Origin: an uncultured Opitutales bacterium
Lineage (GTDB): Bacteria > Verrucomicrobiota > Verrucomicrobiia > Opitutales > Intestinicryptomonadaceae
Direction of reading: 5' to 3'
Assembly: GCA_934613645.1 (NCBI GenBank)
Contig: CAKTTC010000003.1
Location: forward strand, 62,001-126,000
DNA: 64,000 nucleotides
Part shown: piece after piece, positions 51,164 through 59,544 of the stretch
Position numbering within the stretch: position 1 is the stretch's first letter
Layout of the letters: each line of letters begins with the position of its first letter
Notes under the pieces: model-generated
Told to the model about the DNA's origin: nothing
What the model saw: the letters and a program-made list of their open reading frames with translations, nothing else
The model's database searches: none
Position numbers and translations under genes: made by a program

Positions 51164-52930
51164 TTAAAAGAGTTTGTAGTCCTTAGCCTTGACGATTTCG
51201 CCGCGGTGGGAGAAATCCTTGTCGGAGTAGTTCGTGATAATCTCCTGCCCGTTCGAGAACTTTGTGATGTAGACCTGCGGGGCGATTTCGTCGTGGAAAT
51301 CCATAAATTCGTATTGCAGGTGCTTCATCGGCTGGTATTCGTCGTAGGCTTCCTTGACGGGCTTGAGACCGAGCTTGTGGTAGTTCGCGAAGTAGAACGT
51401 GGGACGCCCGTTGAATTCAGCCATTTTCAGACGGCGTGTGGTTTTGTCCTTTATCAGGCCGTAGGGCAACCAAGTTCTGTCCTGAGGGTTGTCGTAGGTG
51501 TAGTCAATGGTTGAGTAGTAGGGATTGCTGAGGATAATTCCGTGGTAGGCAATCTGCCAAATGGGGACGAGCCTGTCTACAAGCGGGTTGTCGGCGGGGA
51601 CCCAGTGCGGATAAGCCCAGATGTAGAGGGCGTAGTCGAGCGTTTTGGCGACGTGGTCGCACGGGCCTTCGCTGCCGAAGCCGCCGAAGTATTTTTTGCA
51701 CTTTTCGCCGATTTTGTTCATGTAGTCGGCGGTCTGCTGGCGGTTGCAGGGGTGGCGTTTGTCGAAGCAGGGATAGGGGACAATGCATGAGGTTACGTCG
51801 ATGTGGTGCGTGCCTTTGAGTCCCAAATCCGTCATGCCTTTGTAGTCGTCGTCAATGTATCTGTCGTTGACGCATTGGAAACAGGGGTTGTAGGCGCGTC
51901 CGCCCGCCATGTGCGCGTAGGGGCGCAGAGAGCCGTCGGCGAGCTTTGCCACGGAGTTTTCGTCGAAACGCTTTGCGATTCTGTAGAAGTCGGTGTTGCA
52001 GACGTGGCAGACCATCTGGTAGCCGAGCGACTGCCCCAGCTTGATTGCCTCGCGCATTTTCGCTTCGCCGCCGAACTTGGGTTCTACGGGGAACAGGTCG
52101 GGGAAACGGCCGTCGAAACCTCCGCTGTTCCAGCCGACAAAGCACATCTCGAGCTTGTCAACGCCCAACTCTTTCAGCTGCTTCGTGATTTTCATAAAGT
52201 CGTCGAAAGTGTAGTGGACGTTGATTGGGGGTTCGTTTTCGGGCGTTTGGTGCTCGACTTTGCTGGGACTTTTTACGCCGTGCTTTACGCGGAAGAACAT
52301 TGATTCAGCCGAATACGCAAGCGTGGGATACTCCTTCACGCGCTCGCGCAGGGGCTTTACTTCGCCGCGGTCGAGCTGGTATTTGCGGTATGTTCTGCCC
52401 ATAGCCGAGTAGTTCGCGTCTTTGCCCTCGAATTCGTAGTAGTCTACAATCAAGTCCTGATAGGGGGCGAAGCCGATTCCCTTTATCAGAAAGCGCGGGA
52501 ACATTTTGTAGACGCCGTTCTTGGCTTGGACGTGCGTTGCAAATTCGTAGGTAAGCCCCTTTACAATGCCCATCGCGGCTTTGTCGCTCTTTTTGAAACC
52601 GAAAACGGGAATGGGGTTGCGGCGTTCGCCTATTTCGCCGTCGTCGGAGCGGAACGTGCCCATGCGGCCGTCGCCCATGACCCAATAGCCCGCGTCGCCC
52701 ACTTTTGCGGCGAAGTCGTCGGAGAGAATGTCGATGTAATCGACGTTGTTGCACAGGTTCCGAATGGGGATAAGCAGGCGTTTTGCGCCGTCGGGCATTG
52801 CCTGCAGCTTGATGTCGAACGACTGCGTTGACTTGTCGTTTTTAACGAATACCGCCTTGACTGAATCGGCGGCGGCCGCCGCCGCGCACAACGCGAATAT
52901 CGGGATTAGTGATAGTAGTGCTTTTTTCAT
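51164..52930 (-). CDS. Secreted DUF5696/GH101-like protein, paralogue 2
   Basis: 588 residues with a signal peptide (MKKALLSLIPIFALCAAAAA). It shares with paralogue 3 the blocks DGRMGTFRSDDGEIGERRNP, ANYSAMGRTYRKYQLDRGEV, CFVGWNSGGFDGRFPDLFP, HIDVTSCIVPYPCFD, NRQQTADYMNKIG and CDHVAKTLDYALYIWAYP. The motif pattern fits a TIM-barrel hydrolase domain framed by beta domains. AGGAG lies directly before the ATG, six bases after the stop of paralogue 3, so the two are co-transcribed. Substrate unknown; a host or plant glycan is likely given the neighbouring GH2 enzyme elsewhere in the window. Confidence 0.72.
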   Translation of the reverse strand: MKKALLSLIPIFALCAAAAAADSVKAVFVKNDKSTQSFDIKLQAMPDGAKRLLIPIRNLCNNVDYIDILSDDFAAKVGDAGYWVMGDGRMGTFRSDDGEIGERRNPIPVFGFKKSDKAAMGIVKGLTYEFATHVQAKNGVYKMFPRFLIKGIGFAPYQDLIVDYYEFEGKDANYSAMGRTYRKYQLDRGEVKPLRERVKEYPTLAYSAESMFFRVKHGVKSPSKVEHQTPENEPPINVHYTFDDFMKITKQLKELGVDKLEMCFVGWNSGGFDGRFPDLFPVEPKFGGEAKMREAIKLGQSLGYQMVCHVCNTDFYRIAKRFDENSVAKLADGSLRPYAHMAGGRAYNPCFQCVNDRYIDDDYKGMTDLGLKGTHHIDVTSCIVPYPCFDKRHPCNRQQTADYMNKIGEKCKKYFGGFGSEGPCDHVAKTLDYALYIWAYPHWVPADNPLVDRLVPIWQIAYHGIILSNPYYSTIDYTYDNPQDRTWLPYGLIKDKTTRRLKMAEFNGRPTFYFANYHKLGLKPVKEAYDEYQPMKHLQYEFMDFHDEIAPQVYITKFSNGQEIITNYSDKDFSHRGEIVKAKDYKLF

Positions 52931-52936
52931 ATTCTC

Positions 52937-54973
52937 CTATTTTCTGAAATAGTTTTTCGCCGCTTCAAACCACGCTTTTACTTTTGCCTTGAAGCCCGTT
53001 TCGGCTTTCGCTGCGGGTGCTGCCGCTTTGGCTTTTGTTTGCTTTTGGGCGGGTTTTGCGGTTTGGGACTTCGCGCTGTCGGAAGAATCGGCAACCGGTT
53101 TTTCCGCGAGCTTTGCCGCCGCTTTTTGGGCGGCTTCCGAACGCTTCTTCGCCTCTTCGGGCGAAAGCTTGAACAGGCGGTAGTCCATCGGGGCTATTGT
53201 CTGCTTTTTGTATTCGAAAGGTTTGTCGGAGTAGTTCGTGACCACTTCGCTGCCGTCGGAATAGCGCGTTATGAAAACGTCTTTGGCGAGCTCGCCGTGG
53301 AAGTCCATAAACTCGTATTGCAGGTATTTCATCGGCTGGTATTCGTCGTAGGCTTCCTTGAGGGGGGCGAGGTTGTTGTCGCGTATGCCGCCGTAGAACG
53401 TTGGGCGTCCGCCGAATTCGGCAACCTTCATCTTCCGCAGCTGTTTTGAGCCGAAAATGTGGTAGGGTTTGACGTAGGAAATTTTTTTCTTGCGCTTGAG
53501 ACTGCGCTTTTCGATTGATTCAACCGTTTCCTTTTCGTAGGCGTAGTCGATTGTTGCGTAGTAGGGATTGCTGATGATTATTCCGTGGTAGGCAATCTGC
53601 CAAATGGGAACGAGTCTGTCCATAAGCGGCGTTTCCCTGCCTAACCATTGCGGGTATGCCCAGACATACAGAACGTAGTCGAGCGTTTTGGCGACGTGGT
53701 CGCACGGGCCTTCGCTGCCCCAGCCGCCGAAATATTTGTCGGCAAGCGCGCCGATTTTGTTCATGTAGTCGGCGGTCTGTTGGCGGTTGCAGGGGTGCTT
53801 GGGATCGTAGCAGGGGTAGGGGGTGATGCAGGAGGTGACGTCTATGTGGTGCGTGCCCTTGAAGCCGCGCGCCTTCAGCCCTTCGAAATCGTCGAAGATG
53901 TAGTTGTTGTAGACCTGCTGGAAGCACGGGAAGTAGGCGCGCCCGCCCGCCAAGATACTGTGGTGGTGCAGCGAGCCGTCTGGGCGTTTGGCGATGTCTT
54001 TTGGGTCGAACCTGTCGGAAATCGAGTAGAAGTCTGTGTTGCAGACGTGCACTACAATCTGGTAGCCGATGTTGTGCGCGGTGTCCACCACTTCCTTCAT
54101 CTTTTCCTCTCCGCCGAACGCGGGGTCGGCGGGGAAGAGCGTGGGGAAGCGGCCGTCGAAGCCGCCACTGTTCCAGCCCACAAGGCAGACTTCCGCCTTT
54201 TCTATGCCCATTTCCTTGAGCTTGAGAATGTTTTTCTTTGTCTGCTCAAACGTTCTGTGGGCTTTGACTTTCGGCTCGTTCTGCGGTGTTTGGTCAATTA
54301 TTTTAGCCGAATTGTTCTTTATGCCGTGGCTGAAGCGGACGAACATTGTGTCGGCGGTATACGCCAACTGCGGATTGCCTTTCACGCGCTCGCGCAGGGG
54401 GAGAACCTCGCCGCGGGCAAGCTGGTATTCGCGGTATGCCTTGCCCATTGAAGAGTAGTTTGCCGCGTCGCCCTTGAACGTGTAAAAGTCAATAATGAGG
54501 TCTTCGTAGGGCGAAAAGAACATATCCTTAATCAGGAAGCGCGGGTAGATTTCATACGCGCCGTTTTTTACTTCAACCCTTGCGGCGAACTCGTATTTAA
54601 GCCCCTTGACAATGCCCACAAACGCCGAGTTGCCCTTTTTGACTCCGTAAAGCGGAAGCGGATTGCGGCGTTCGTTGACAAGTCCGTTGTCGGCCTTGAA
54701 TGTGCCCATGCGGCCGTCGCCAAGCACCCAGTAGCCGACTTCGCCCTTCTTTGCCGTTGCCTGAGGCAATTTGATGTCGATGAAGTTCGCATCGAGGGGG
54801 ATTTCCCTAATCGGAATTTGAAGCCTGAAAACGTCTTTGGCAACTTCTTTCAGCTCAACTCGTTGTTTTTTTACCGAATTATCGTTGAACGTGGTAACGA
54901 CATTCACAAAATCTATGGCGTCCGCCGCCGAAGCCGCAATCGCGACTACCGCGGCAACAAAAATCTTCTTCAT
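52937..54973 (-). CDS. Secreted DUF5696/GH101-like protein, paralogue 3, with Lys/Ala-rich tail
   Basis: 678 residues from ATG 54973, signal peptide MKKIFVAAVVAIAASAADA. The catalytic-type region matches paralogue 2 closely (GWNSGGFDGRFPTLFP, HIDVTSCITPYPCYD, GSEGPCDHVAKTLDYVLYVW). It has a 15-20 residue insertion rich in Lys/Arg near KRSLKRKKKISYV and an extra C-terminal tail of about 80 residues rich in Ala, Lys, Glu and Gln (SPEEAKKRSEAAQKAAAKLA). That tail looks disordered or coiled and may tether or localise the enzyme. It is the first gene of the operon. Confidence 0.72.
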   Translation of the reverse strand: MKKIFVAAVVAIAASAADAIDFVNVVTTFNDNSVKKQRVELKEVAKDVFRLQIPIREIPLDANFIDIKLPQATAKKGEVGYWVLGDGRMGTFKADNGLVNERRNPLPLYGVKKGNSAFVGIVKGLKYEFAARVEVKNGAYEIYPRFLIKDMFFSPYEDLIIDFYTFKGDAANYSSMGKAYREYQLARGEVLPLRERVKGNPQLAYTADTMFVRFSHGIKNNSAKIIDQTPQNEPKVKAHRTFEQTKKNILKLKEMGIEKAEVCLVGWNSGGFDGRFPTLFPADPAFGGEEKMKEVVDTAHNIGYQIVVHVCNTDFYSISDRFDPKDIAKRPDGSLHHHSILAGGRAYFPCFQQVYNNYIFDDFEGLKARGFKGTHHIDVTSCITPYPCYDPKHPCNRQQTADYMNKIGALADKYFGGWGSEGPCDHVAKTLDYVLYVWAYPQWLGRETPLMDRLVPIWQIAYHGIIISNPYYATIDYAYEKETVESIEKRSLKRKKKISYVKPYHIFGSKQLRKMKVAEFGGRPTFYGGIRDNNLAPLKEAYDEYQPMKYLQYEFMDFHGELAKDVFITRYSDGSEVVTNYSDKPFEYKKQTIAPMDYRLFKLSPEEAKKRSEAAQKAAAKLAEKPVADSSDSAKSQTAKPAQKQTKAKAAAPAAKAETGFKAKVKAWFEAAKNYFRK

Positions 54974-55086
54974 AAGAACCAATCTTCCCTTCCTGTTGTT
55001 ATCGTTTATATAGAAAGCAGGAAGTCTAAAAATTCCCGCCCTTTCATCAAGCCTTTTTTTATTTTTTTACTTTTTCGTAAGTGGCA

Positions 55087-55130
55087 GCAATCGGCAGAGC
55101 CGATTGCCGCCTCTTTCGAACATGTAAAAG
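55087..55130 (+). repeat. Single hairpin repeat upstream of the rho operon
   Basis: GCAATCGGC (55087-55095), loop AGA, GCCGATTGC (55099-55107) is a perfect nine-pair stem, followed by CGCCTCTTTCGAACATGTAAAA, a variant of the tail found in the other copies. Confidence 0.6.
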
Positions 55131-55151
55131 ACTCATTTTTACGCGTTCTTG

Positions 55152-55180
55152 TTGACAAGGGGGAAACTGGGGGTTTTAAT
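55152..55180 (+). promoter_or_regulatory. Sigma-70 promoter of the hypothetical-def-coaE-rho operon
   Basis: Perfect -35 TTGACA (55152-55157), 17-base spacer and TTTAAT (55175-55180, five of six matches). The start of transcription would lie about 35 bases before the ATG at 55223. Confidence 0.7.
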
Positions 55181-55222
55181 AATCCCTAAAAAACAATATT
55201 TGGAGAATTCAGGAAAAAAATC

Positions 55223-55687
55223 ATGGCAAAAGTCGATATAGAGTTGGTTGAAATGGTGCTTAAGCGCGCCAAAGTTGAGTCTACGCAAATCGCGCAGATA
55301 ATAGAGGATATAAAGTTCCAGTCCGAGGCAGCCAAAGAAGCGGGAGAGAAAGAGCCGCCCGTGAAAAAACAGTTTGTGGTAATCGTCAACGACCCCTACG
55401 GGAAAATCGCCGAAACGGGGTTCGAATACGCGGGTTGGGTTGTCCAAATTCCCGAAGACGACGCCCCGCAGAGCGCGCTTCAAAAACTCCATTTCGGCGC
55501 GTATGACTTCAACATTACGCCCAAAGGCAGAAAAATGCCAATCAAGACAATCGACGAGGCCGTGCGTTTCGGTTCTGCGAAAATCTATAAAGAACACCAA
55601 ATTTGGCTGAAAAATAAAGAGCCCGTCCTGATTATGACAACAAACGGGAAACTTCCCAAAGCCGAAAAAGAGCCCGAAGAGGAATAG
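55223..55687 (+). CDS. Conserved-looking hypothetical protein upstream of def
   Basis: 154 residues, soluble. A helical acidic N-terminus (VDIELVEMVLKRAKVESTQIA) is followed by a beta-rich part (KKQFVVIVNDPYGKIAETG, AGWVVQIPEDDAPQSALQK, HQIWLKNKEPVLIMTTNGK) and a Glu-rich tail. No family is recognised. RBS AGGAAA precedes ATG 55223. It is the first gene of the operon with def, coaE and rho, with a four-base gap to def. Its place with translation and coenzyme A genes hints at a housekeeping role only. Confidence 0.75.
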   Translation: MAKVDIELVEMVLKRAKVESTQIAQIIEDIKFQSEAAKEAGEKEPPVKKQFVVIVNDPYGKIAETGFEYAGWVVQIPEDDAPQSALQKLHFGAYDFNITPKGRKMPIKTIDEAVRFGSAKIYKEHQIWLKNKEPVLIMTTNGKLPKAEKEPEEE

Positions 55688-55691
55688 AAAT

Positions 55692-56294
55692 ATGGCGTTG
55701 CGCATAACAAAATACGGCGAGGAAATCCTCAAACAAAAGACGGAGCCCGTCGAAGTTTTCGACGACTCCGTAAAGCAGCTTGCAAAAGATATGCTCGAGG
55801 CCATGTTTGAGGCAAACGGCTTGGGGCTTGCCGCGCCGCAGGTGGGCGTGGGGAAGTCGATGTTCGTGATTGATATGCGCAGAAGAATGAACACCGACGT
55901 TCCGTGCGAGTTCACCATAGACGGCAAAACGCTGCCCATGGACATAGCAATGCCGTTTGTTGCAATAAACCCGAAGCTCGATTTGATTGGCGAATACGTC
56001 GAAACGTGCGAGGAGGGCTGCCTTTCGTTCCCCGGAATCTACGCCGAAGTGGAGCGCGTTGACACGGTGAAACTGGAGTATTCCGACACCGACGGCGTCC
56101 GCCACGAACTTGTCTGCAACGACCTTTTCGCGCGGTGCGTCCAGCACGAGTTCGACCACCTTCAGGGCGTGTGCTTTGTCAACCGCCTCGACAACAAAGA
56201 ACTTTTCAGAATCGACAAAAAGCTCAAAAAATTGCGCCGCCAAACGCGCGATTTTCTGAAAGAGCAGAAGAAGGCAGACAAGCCCGACGCGTAG
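55692..56294 (+). CDS. def: Peptide deformylase
   Basis: 200 residues. The three PDF motifs are intact: GLGLAAPQVG (43-52), EEGCLSFPG with Cys110, and QHEFDHLQG with His152, Glu153 and His156, which bind the metal and catalyse removal of the N-formyl group from new proteins. The long loop between motif 1 and 2 and the basic C-terminal helix (KKLKKLRRQTRDFLKEQKK) make it somewhat longer than E. coli Def. Confidence 0.97.
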   Translation: MALRITKYGEEILKQKTEPVEVFDDSVKQLAKDMLEAMFEANGLGLAAPQVGVGKSMFVIDMRRRMNTDVPCEFTIDGKTLPMDIAMPFVAINPKLDLIGEYVETCEEGCLSFPGIYAEVERVDTVKLEYSDTDGVRHELVCNDLFARCVQHEFDHLQGVCFVNRLDNKELFRIDKKLKKLRRQTRDFLKEQKKADKPDA

Positions 56295-56298
56295 AGTA

Positions 56299-56877
56299 AT
56301 GAAACGTCCGCTGTGTGTAGCTTTGACGGGGGGAATGGGCTGCGGCAAAAGCGCGGCGGCAGCCGCGTTTGAAAGTTTCGGAATACGCACCGCCGACGCC
56401 GACAAACTCGCGCACGCGGCTCTGCTTTCCGACGAAGTCCGCGCTTCGGTTTCGGCGTTGCTTGGGGGCGAAGTCTACGACGGCGGCGCGCCCCGCCGCG
56501 ATGTAATCGCCAAAAAAGTTTTTGCCGACTCCGCGCTGCTTGAAAAGTTCGAGCAAATAGTCCATCCGCAGGTCGAAAAAATGTGGCGCGAACTGGCGCA
56601 AAAAGAGGACATTTTGGTTGTTGAAGTGCCGCTGCTTTTCGAAAAAAAGCTTGAAAGCGCGTTCGATTTGTGCGTTAGTGTTCTGTGTAGCGAACGTTTG
56701 CGTTGCAGGCGTCTCGAACAAAGAGGTATGAGCGCGGAACAGATAGCCGCCCGAGACGCTTTTCAAATGCCCCCGATGCGCAAGGCAATTTTGGCTGACG
56801 TTGTTTTGTTTAACGAAACGTCTCTCGATTTTCTTAAAATGCAGGTCGGAAGGGTGGTATCACGTCTAAAACAATAG
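56299..56877 (+). CDS. coaE: Dephospho-CoA kinase
   Basis: 192 residues. The P-loop GGMGCGKS is at residues 11-18; FGIRTADADKLAHAAL is the conserved acceptor-binding segment and VEVPLLFEKKLE the lid region. It performs the last step of coenzyme A synthesis. It lies four bases after def and four before rho, in one operon. Confidence 0.96.
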   Translation: MKRPLCVALTGGMGCGKSAAAAAFESFGIRTADADKLAHAALLSDEVRASVSALLGGEVYDGGAPRRDVIAKKVFADSALLEKFEQIVHPQVEKMWRELAQKEDILVVEVPLLFEKKLESAFDLCVSVLCSERLRCRRLEQRGMSAEQIAARDAFQMPPMRKAILADVVLFNETSLDFLKMQVGRVVSRLKQ

Positions 56878-56881
56878 GAAA

Positions 56882-59491
56882 ATGGAAGAAACAACCCCCG
56901 AAAAACAGCCCAAAAAACGCGGCAGAAAACCCAAGTCCGCAGCGGCGGCAACCCCCGAAGAATCGGTAGTAAAACAGCCCAAAAGACGCGGCCGCCCGCC
57001 CAAGGCAAAACAGGCTGAAGAAATTTCGGCTTCGCCCGAGCAAATGCCCGAAACGCCCGTTGCAGCACCCACGGGGCCCCAGTGGCGCGACGCCCCCGAG
57101 CCCGTGGTCGAGACCGAATCGGAACAGACGCGCGACGAAAGTATTTTCGTCCCCTCGACCGACGATTTCGCCTACGCTTCGCAGGCGGCGGACGACCAAT
57201 CTTCCGACTCCCGCTCCGACGACGACATTCCGACATCGTATTCAACCACCGACGAAGACCTCGTTCAGGACAACTACAAAAATTCTTGGAGCTACGACGA
57301 CGAACGCGACGAATCTCCCTCAAAGTCGGATTTTGAAGCGGAATCTCCCGACGGCGAATCTTCCGAACGTTTTCAGCGCGGCGATTCCGAAGACCGCTTC
57401 CAACGCCGCGACGATTCCCGCAACAACCAGAGCCGCAATTCCAACAACAAGTGGCAGCAGCGGCAAAACAACGGGTTCAATAAAAACCAGAACCGCAATC
57501 AAAACGGCAATCGGCAAAACCAGCAGCAGGCGGGGCAAAACAACAGGTTCAACCGCAACCAAAACGGCAATCGACAGAACCAGCAAAACCAGAACCGCAA
57601 CCCCAATCAGCGCAACAACCAGAACCGACAGCAAAACCAGCAGCCGCAAAACGCCAACCGCAACCAACAGCGACAGAACAAGCCCAAGTGGCTTCAGCAG
57701 TCGGCGGAGGCGGATTTCATAAACCCGTCGGAATTGTTCAACTGGAGCGCGCTTGAATCCGACGCGTCAATCGGCGCGTATGTGGCGGAAAAATATCTGG
57801 GTATCGCGCCCGCCGCGCCCGCTGCCGATGCGGCGCAGCCCGACCAACCCATTCCCGCGCAAACCGCGCCCGATTCGGTGCAGCCGCAAGAGGGCAATTT
57901 GGAAAATTCGGCTGCTCAGCCCGACGCTGAAAACTTTGCGCAAAGCCAAGGCGCGCCGCAACAAACTTCGGCAGAACCCGCCGCGCAACCCGCGCAGCAA
58001 TCGGCACAGGAACAGCCCTCGGGCGAAGCAAACGCGCCCCTGCCGTATTGGGAAATGCTTGAAAAAACAAACGCCGCGCTTTTGGACGAATCTTCGCCCA
58101 AGCAGCAACCGCAGCCCGAGCGCGCGGAAAACGCGGACGCTCCCGCTCAGGCGGAAAACAAGCCTACCGACGCTCCGTTTGTTGAATCGGCGGAATTCGA
58201 AGTCGGCGGCGCGCGCGTGGCATCGCTCGACATCTTCGACGAATTCTACCCGAAAACGCTTCCCGAAATCAGGGAGTATTTCGAGCAAAACAACATTCCC
58301 CACGGCGGCGGAATGAACAAAAATTCCTTCCTTGCCGACTATTTCAAATACGCCGATTCCCAAAAGAAGCTTACGCTTGTTTCGGGCGTGCTCGACGTTT
58401 TCGAAGACGGCTTCGGCGGCGCAATTACGTTCGCCTCCGACGACTACCGCCTGAAAAAATACTCGGTGTTCGTTCCTAAGTTTTTCGTCGAAAAATACTC
58501 GCTTGCGCGCGGGCATTTCGTGCGCGTGCTGGCGGCGTCGCCGAAAGACGCGGGAGGGTGTCCGTTCGCGGTTAAAATCTGCTCCGTAATGGGGCGCAAT
58601 CCCGCTTCGATAAAGGATATTGAGGCCTTCAACGACCTAACCCCGTATTACCCCACAGAGCGTATAATTTTGGAATCCGACGTTCACACGGCAAAGGCCA
58701 ACGTCTCAATGCGCGCCGTCGATTTGCTTTCGCCCATAGGCTTCGGGCAGAGGGCGTTGATTGTCGCCCCGCCGCGCACGGGCAAAACGGTTTTGATGCA
58801 GTCGATGGCGAAATCCATACGCTACAACAAGCCCGAAGCGCGCCTGATTGTGCTTTTGGTTGACGAACGCCCCGAGGAAGTCACCGACTTCAAACGCAGT
58901 GTCGACGCCGAAGTTGTTGCCTCCACCTTCGACGAAGACGCCGCAAGCCACGTCCATGCCGCGGAAATGGTAATCAGCAAGGCGCGCCGCCTTGTGGAGA
59001 CGGGCGAAAACGTCGTGATTTTGCTCGACTCAATCACCCGACTCGCCCGCGCCTACAATGCGCTTATGCCGAACGGCGGCAGAACTATGTCGGGCGGCGT
59101 AGAGGCAAACGCGCTGCAAAAGCCCAAAAAGTTCTTCGGCTCGGCTCGCAACATAGAGGGCGGAGGGTCGCTGACGATAATCGGAACGGCTCTCGTGGAA
59201 ACGGGCAGCAAGATGGACGAAGTTATTTTCGAGGAATTCAAGGGCACGGGTAATCTGGAACTCCACTTGGATAGGGCGTTGTCGGAAAAACGTATCTTTC
59301 CGGCAATCAATATGGAAAAGACGGGCACGCGCAAGGAGGAACTGCTCTACCACCCCGACGAGCTCGAGAAAATCTACATGCTTCGCCGCGCAATGAACGG
59401 CGTTCCGATTGTGGAATCTATGGAGATGCTCGTGCAAAGATTAAAAAAGACAAAAACAAATGTTGAATTTTTGCTGGGATTGAATAGATAA
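56882..59491 (+). CDS. rho: Transcription termination factor Rho with a long disordered N-terminal extension
   Basis: 869 residues against about 420 for E. coli Rho. The C-terminal half is normal: a Rho_N-like helical segment (about 445-480), an S1/cold-shock-like RNA-binding part, the P-loop APPRTGKT at about 629-636, LLVDERPEEVTDF, LDSITRLARAYN and the Q/R-loop region GGVEANALQKPKKFFGSARN. The first 440 residues are an extension: two AT-hook-like motifs (RGRKPK at 13-18, RGRPPK at 36-41), an acidic section, an Asn/Gln/Arg-rich stretch at about 175-272 and an Ala/Gln/Pro-rich part. The N-terminal extension probably binds nucleic acid or drives condensation. Confidence 0.95.
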   Translation: MEETTPEKQPKKRGRKPKSAAAATPEESVVKQPKRRGRPPKAKQAEEISASPEQMPETPVAAPTGPQWRDAPEPVVETESEQTRDESIFVPSTDDFAYASQAADDQSSDSRSDDDIPTSYSTTDEDLVQDNYKNSWSYDDERDESPSKSDFEAESPDGESSERFQRGDSEDRFQRRDDSRNNQSRNSNNKWQQRQNNGFNKNQNRNQNGNRQNQQQAGQNNRFNRNQNGNRQNQQNQNRNPNQRNNQNRQQNQQPQNANRNQQRQNKPKWLQQSAEADFINPSELFNWSALESDASIGAYVAEKYLGIAPAAPAADAAQPDQPIPAQTAPDSVQPQEGNLENSAAQPDAENFAQSQGAPQQTSAEPAAQPAQQSAQEQPSGEANAPLPYWEMLEKTNAALLDESSPKQQPQPERAENADAPAQAENKPTDAPFVESAEFEVGGARVASLDIFDEFYPKTLPEIREYFEQNNIPHGGGMNKNSFLADYFKYADSQKKLTLVSGVLDVFEDGFGGAITFASDDYRLKKYSVFVPKFFVEKYSLARGHFVRVLAASPKDAGGCPFAVKICSVMGRNPASIKDIEAFNDLTPYYPTERIILESDVHTAKANVSMRAVDLLSPIGFGQRALIVAPPRTGKTVLMQSMAKSIRYNKPEARLIVLLVDERPEEVTDFKRSVDAEVVASTFDEDAASHVHAAEMVISKARRLVETGENVVILLDSITRLARAYNALMPNGGRTMSGGVEANALQKPKKFFGSARNIEGGGSLTIIGTALVETGSKMDEVIFEEFKGTGNLELHLDRALSEKRIFPAINMEKTGTRKEELLYHPDELEKIYMLRRAMNGVPIVESMEMLVQRLKKTKTNVEFLLGLNR

Positions 59492-59544
59492 ATATTCATT
59501 CTACTTTAAACACTACCTTAACAACAGACAAATTCTACAACTAA

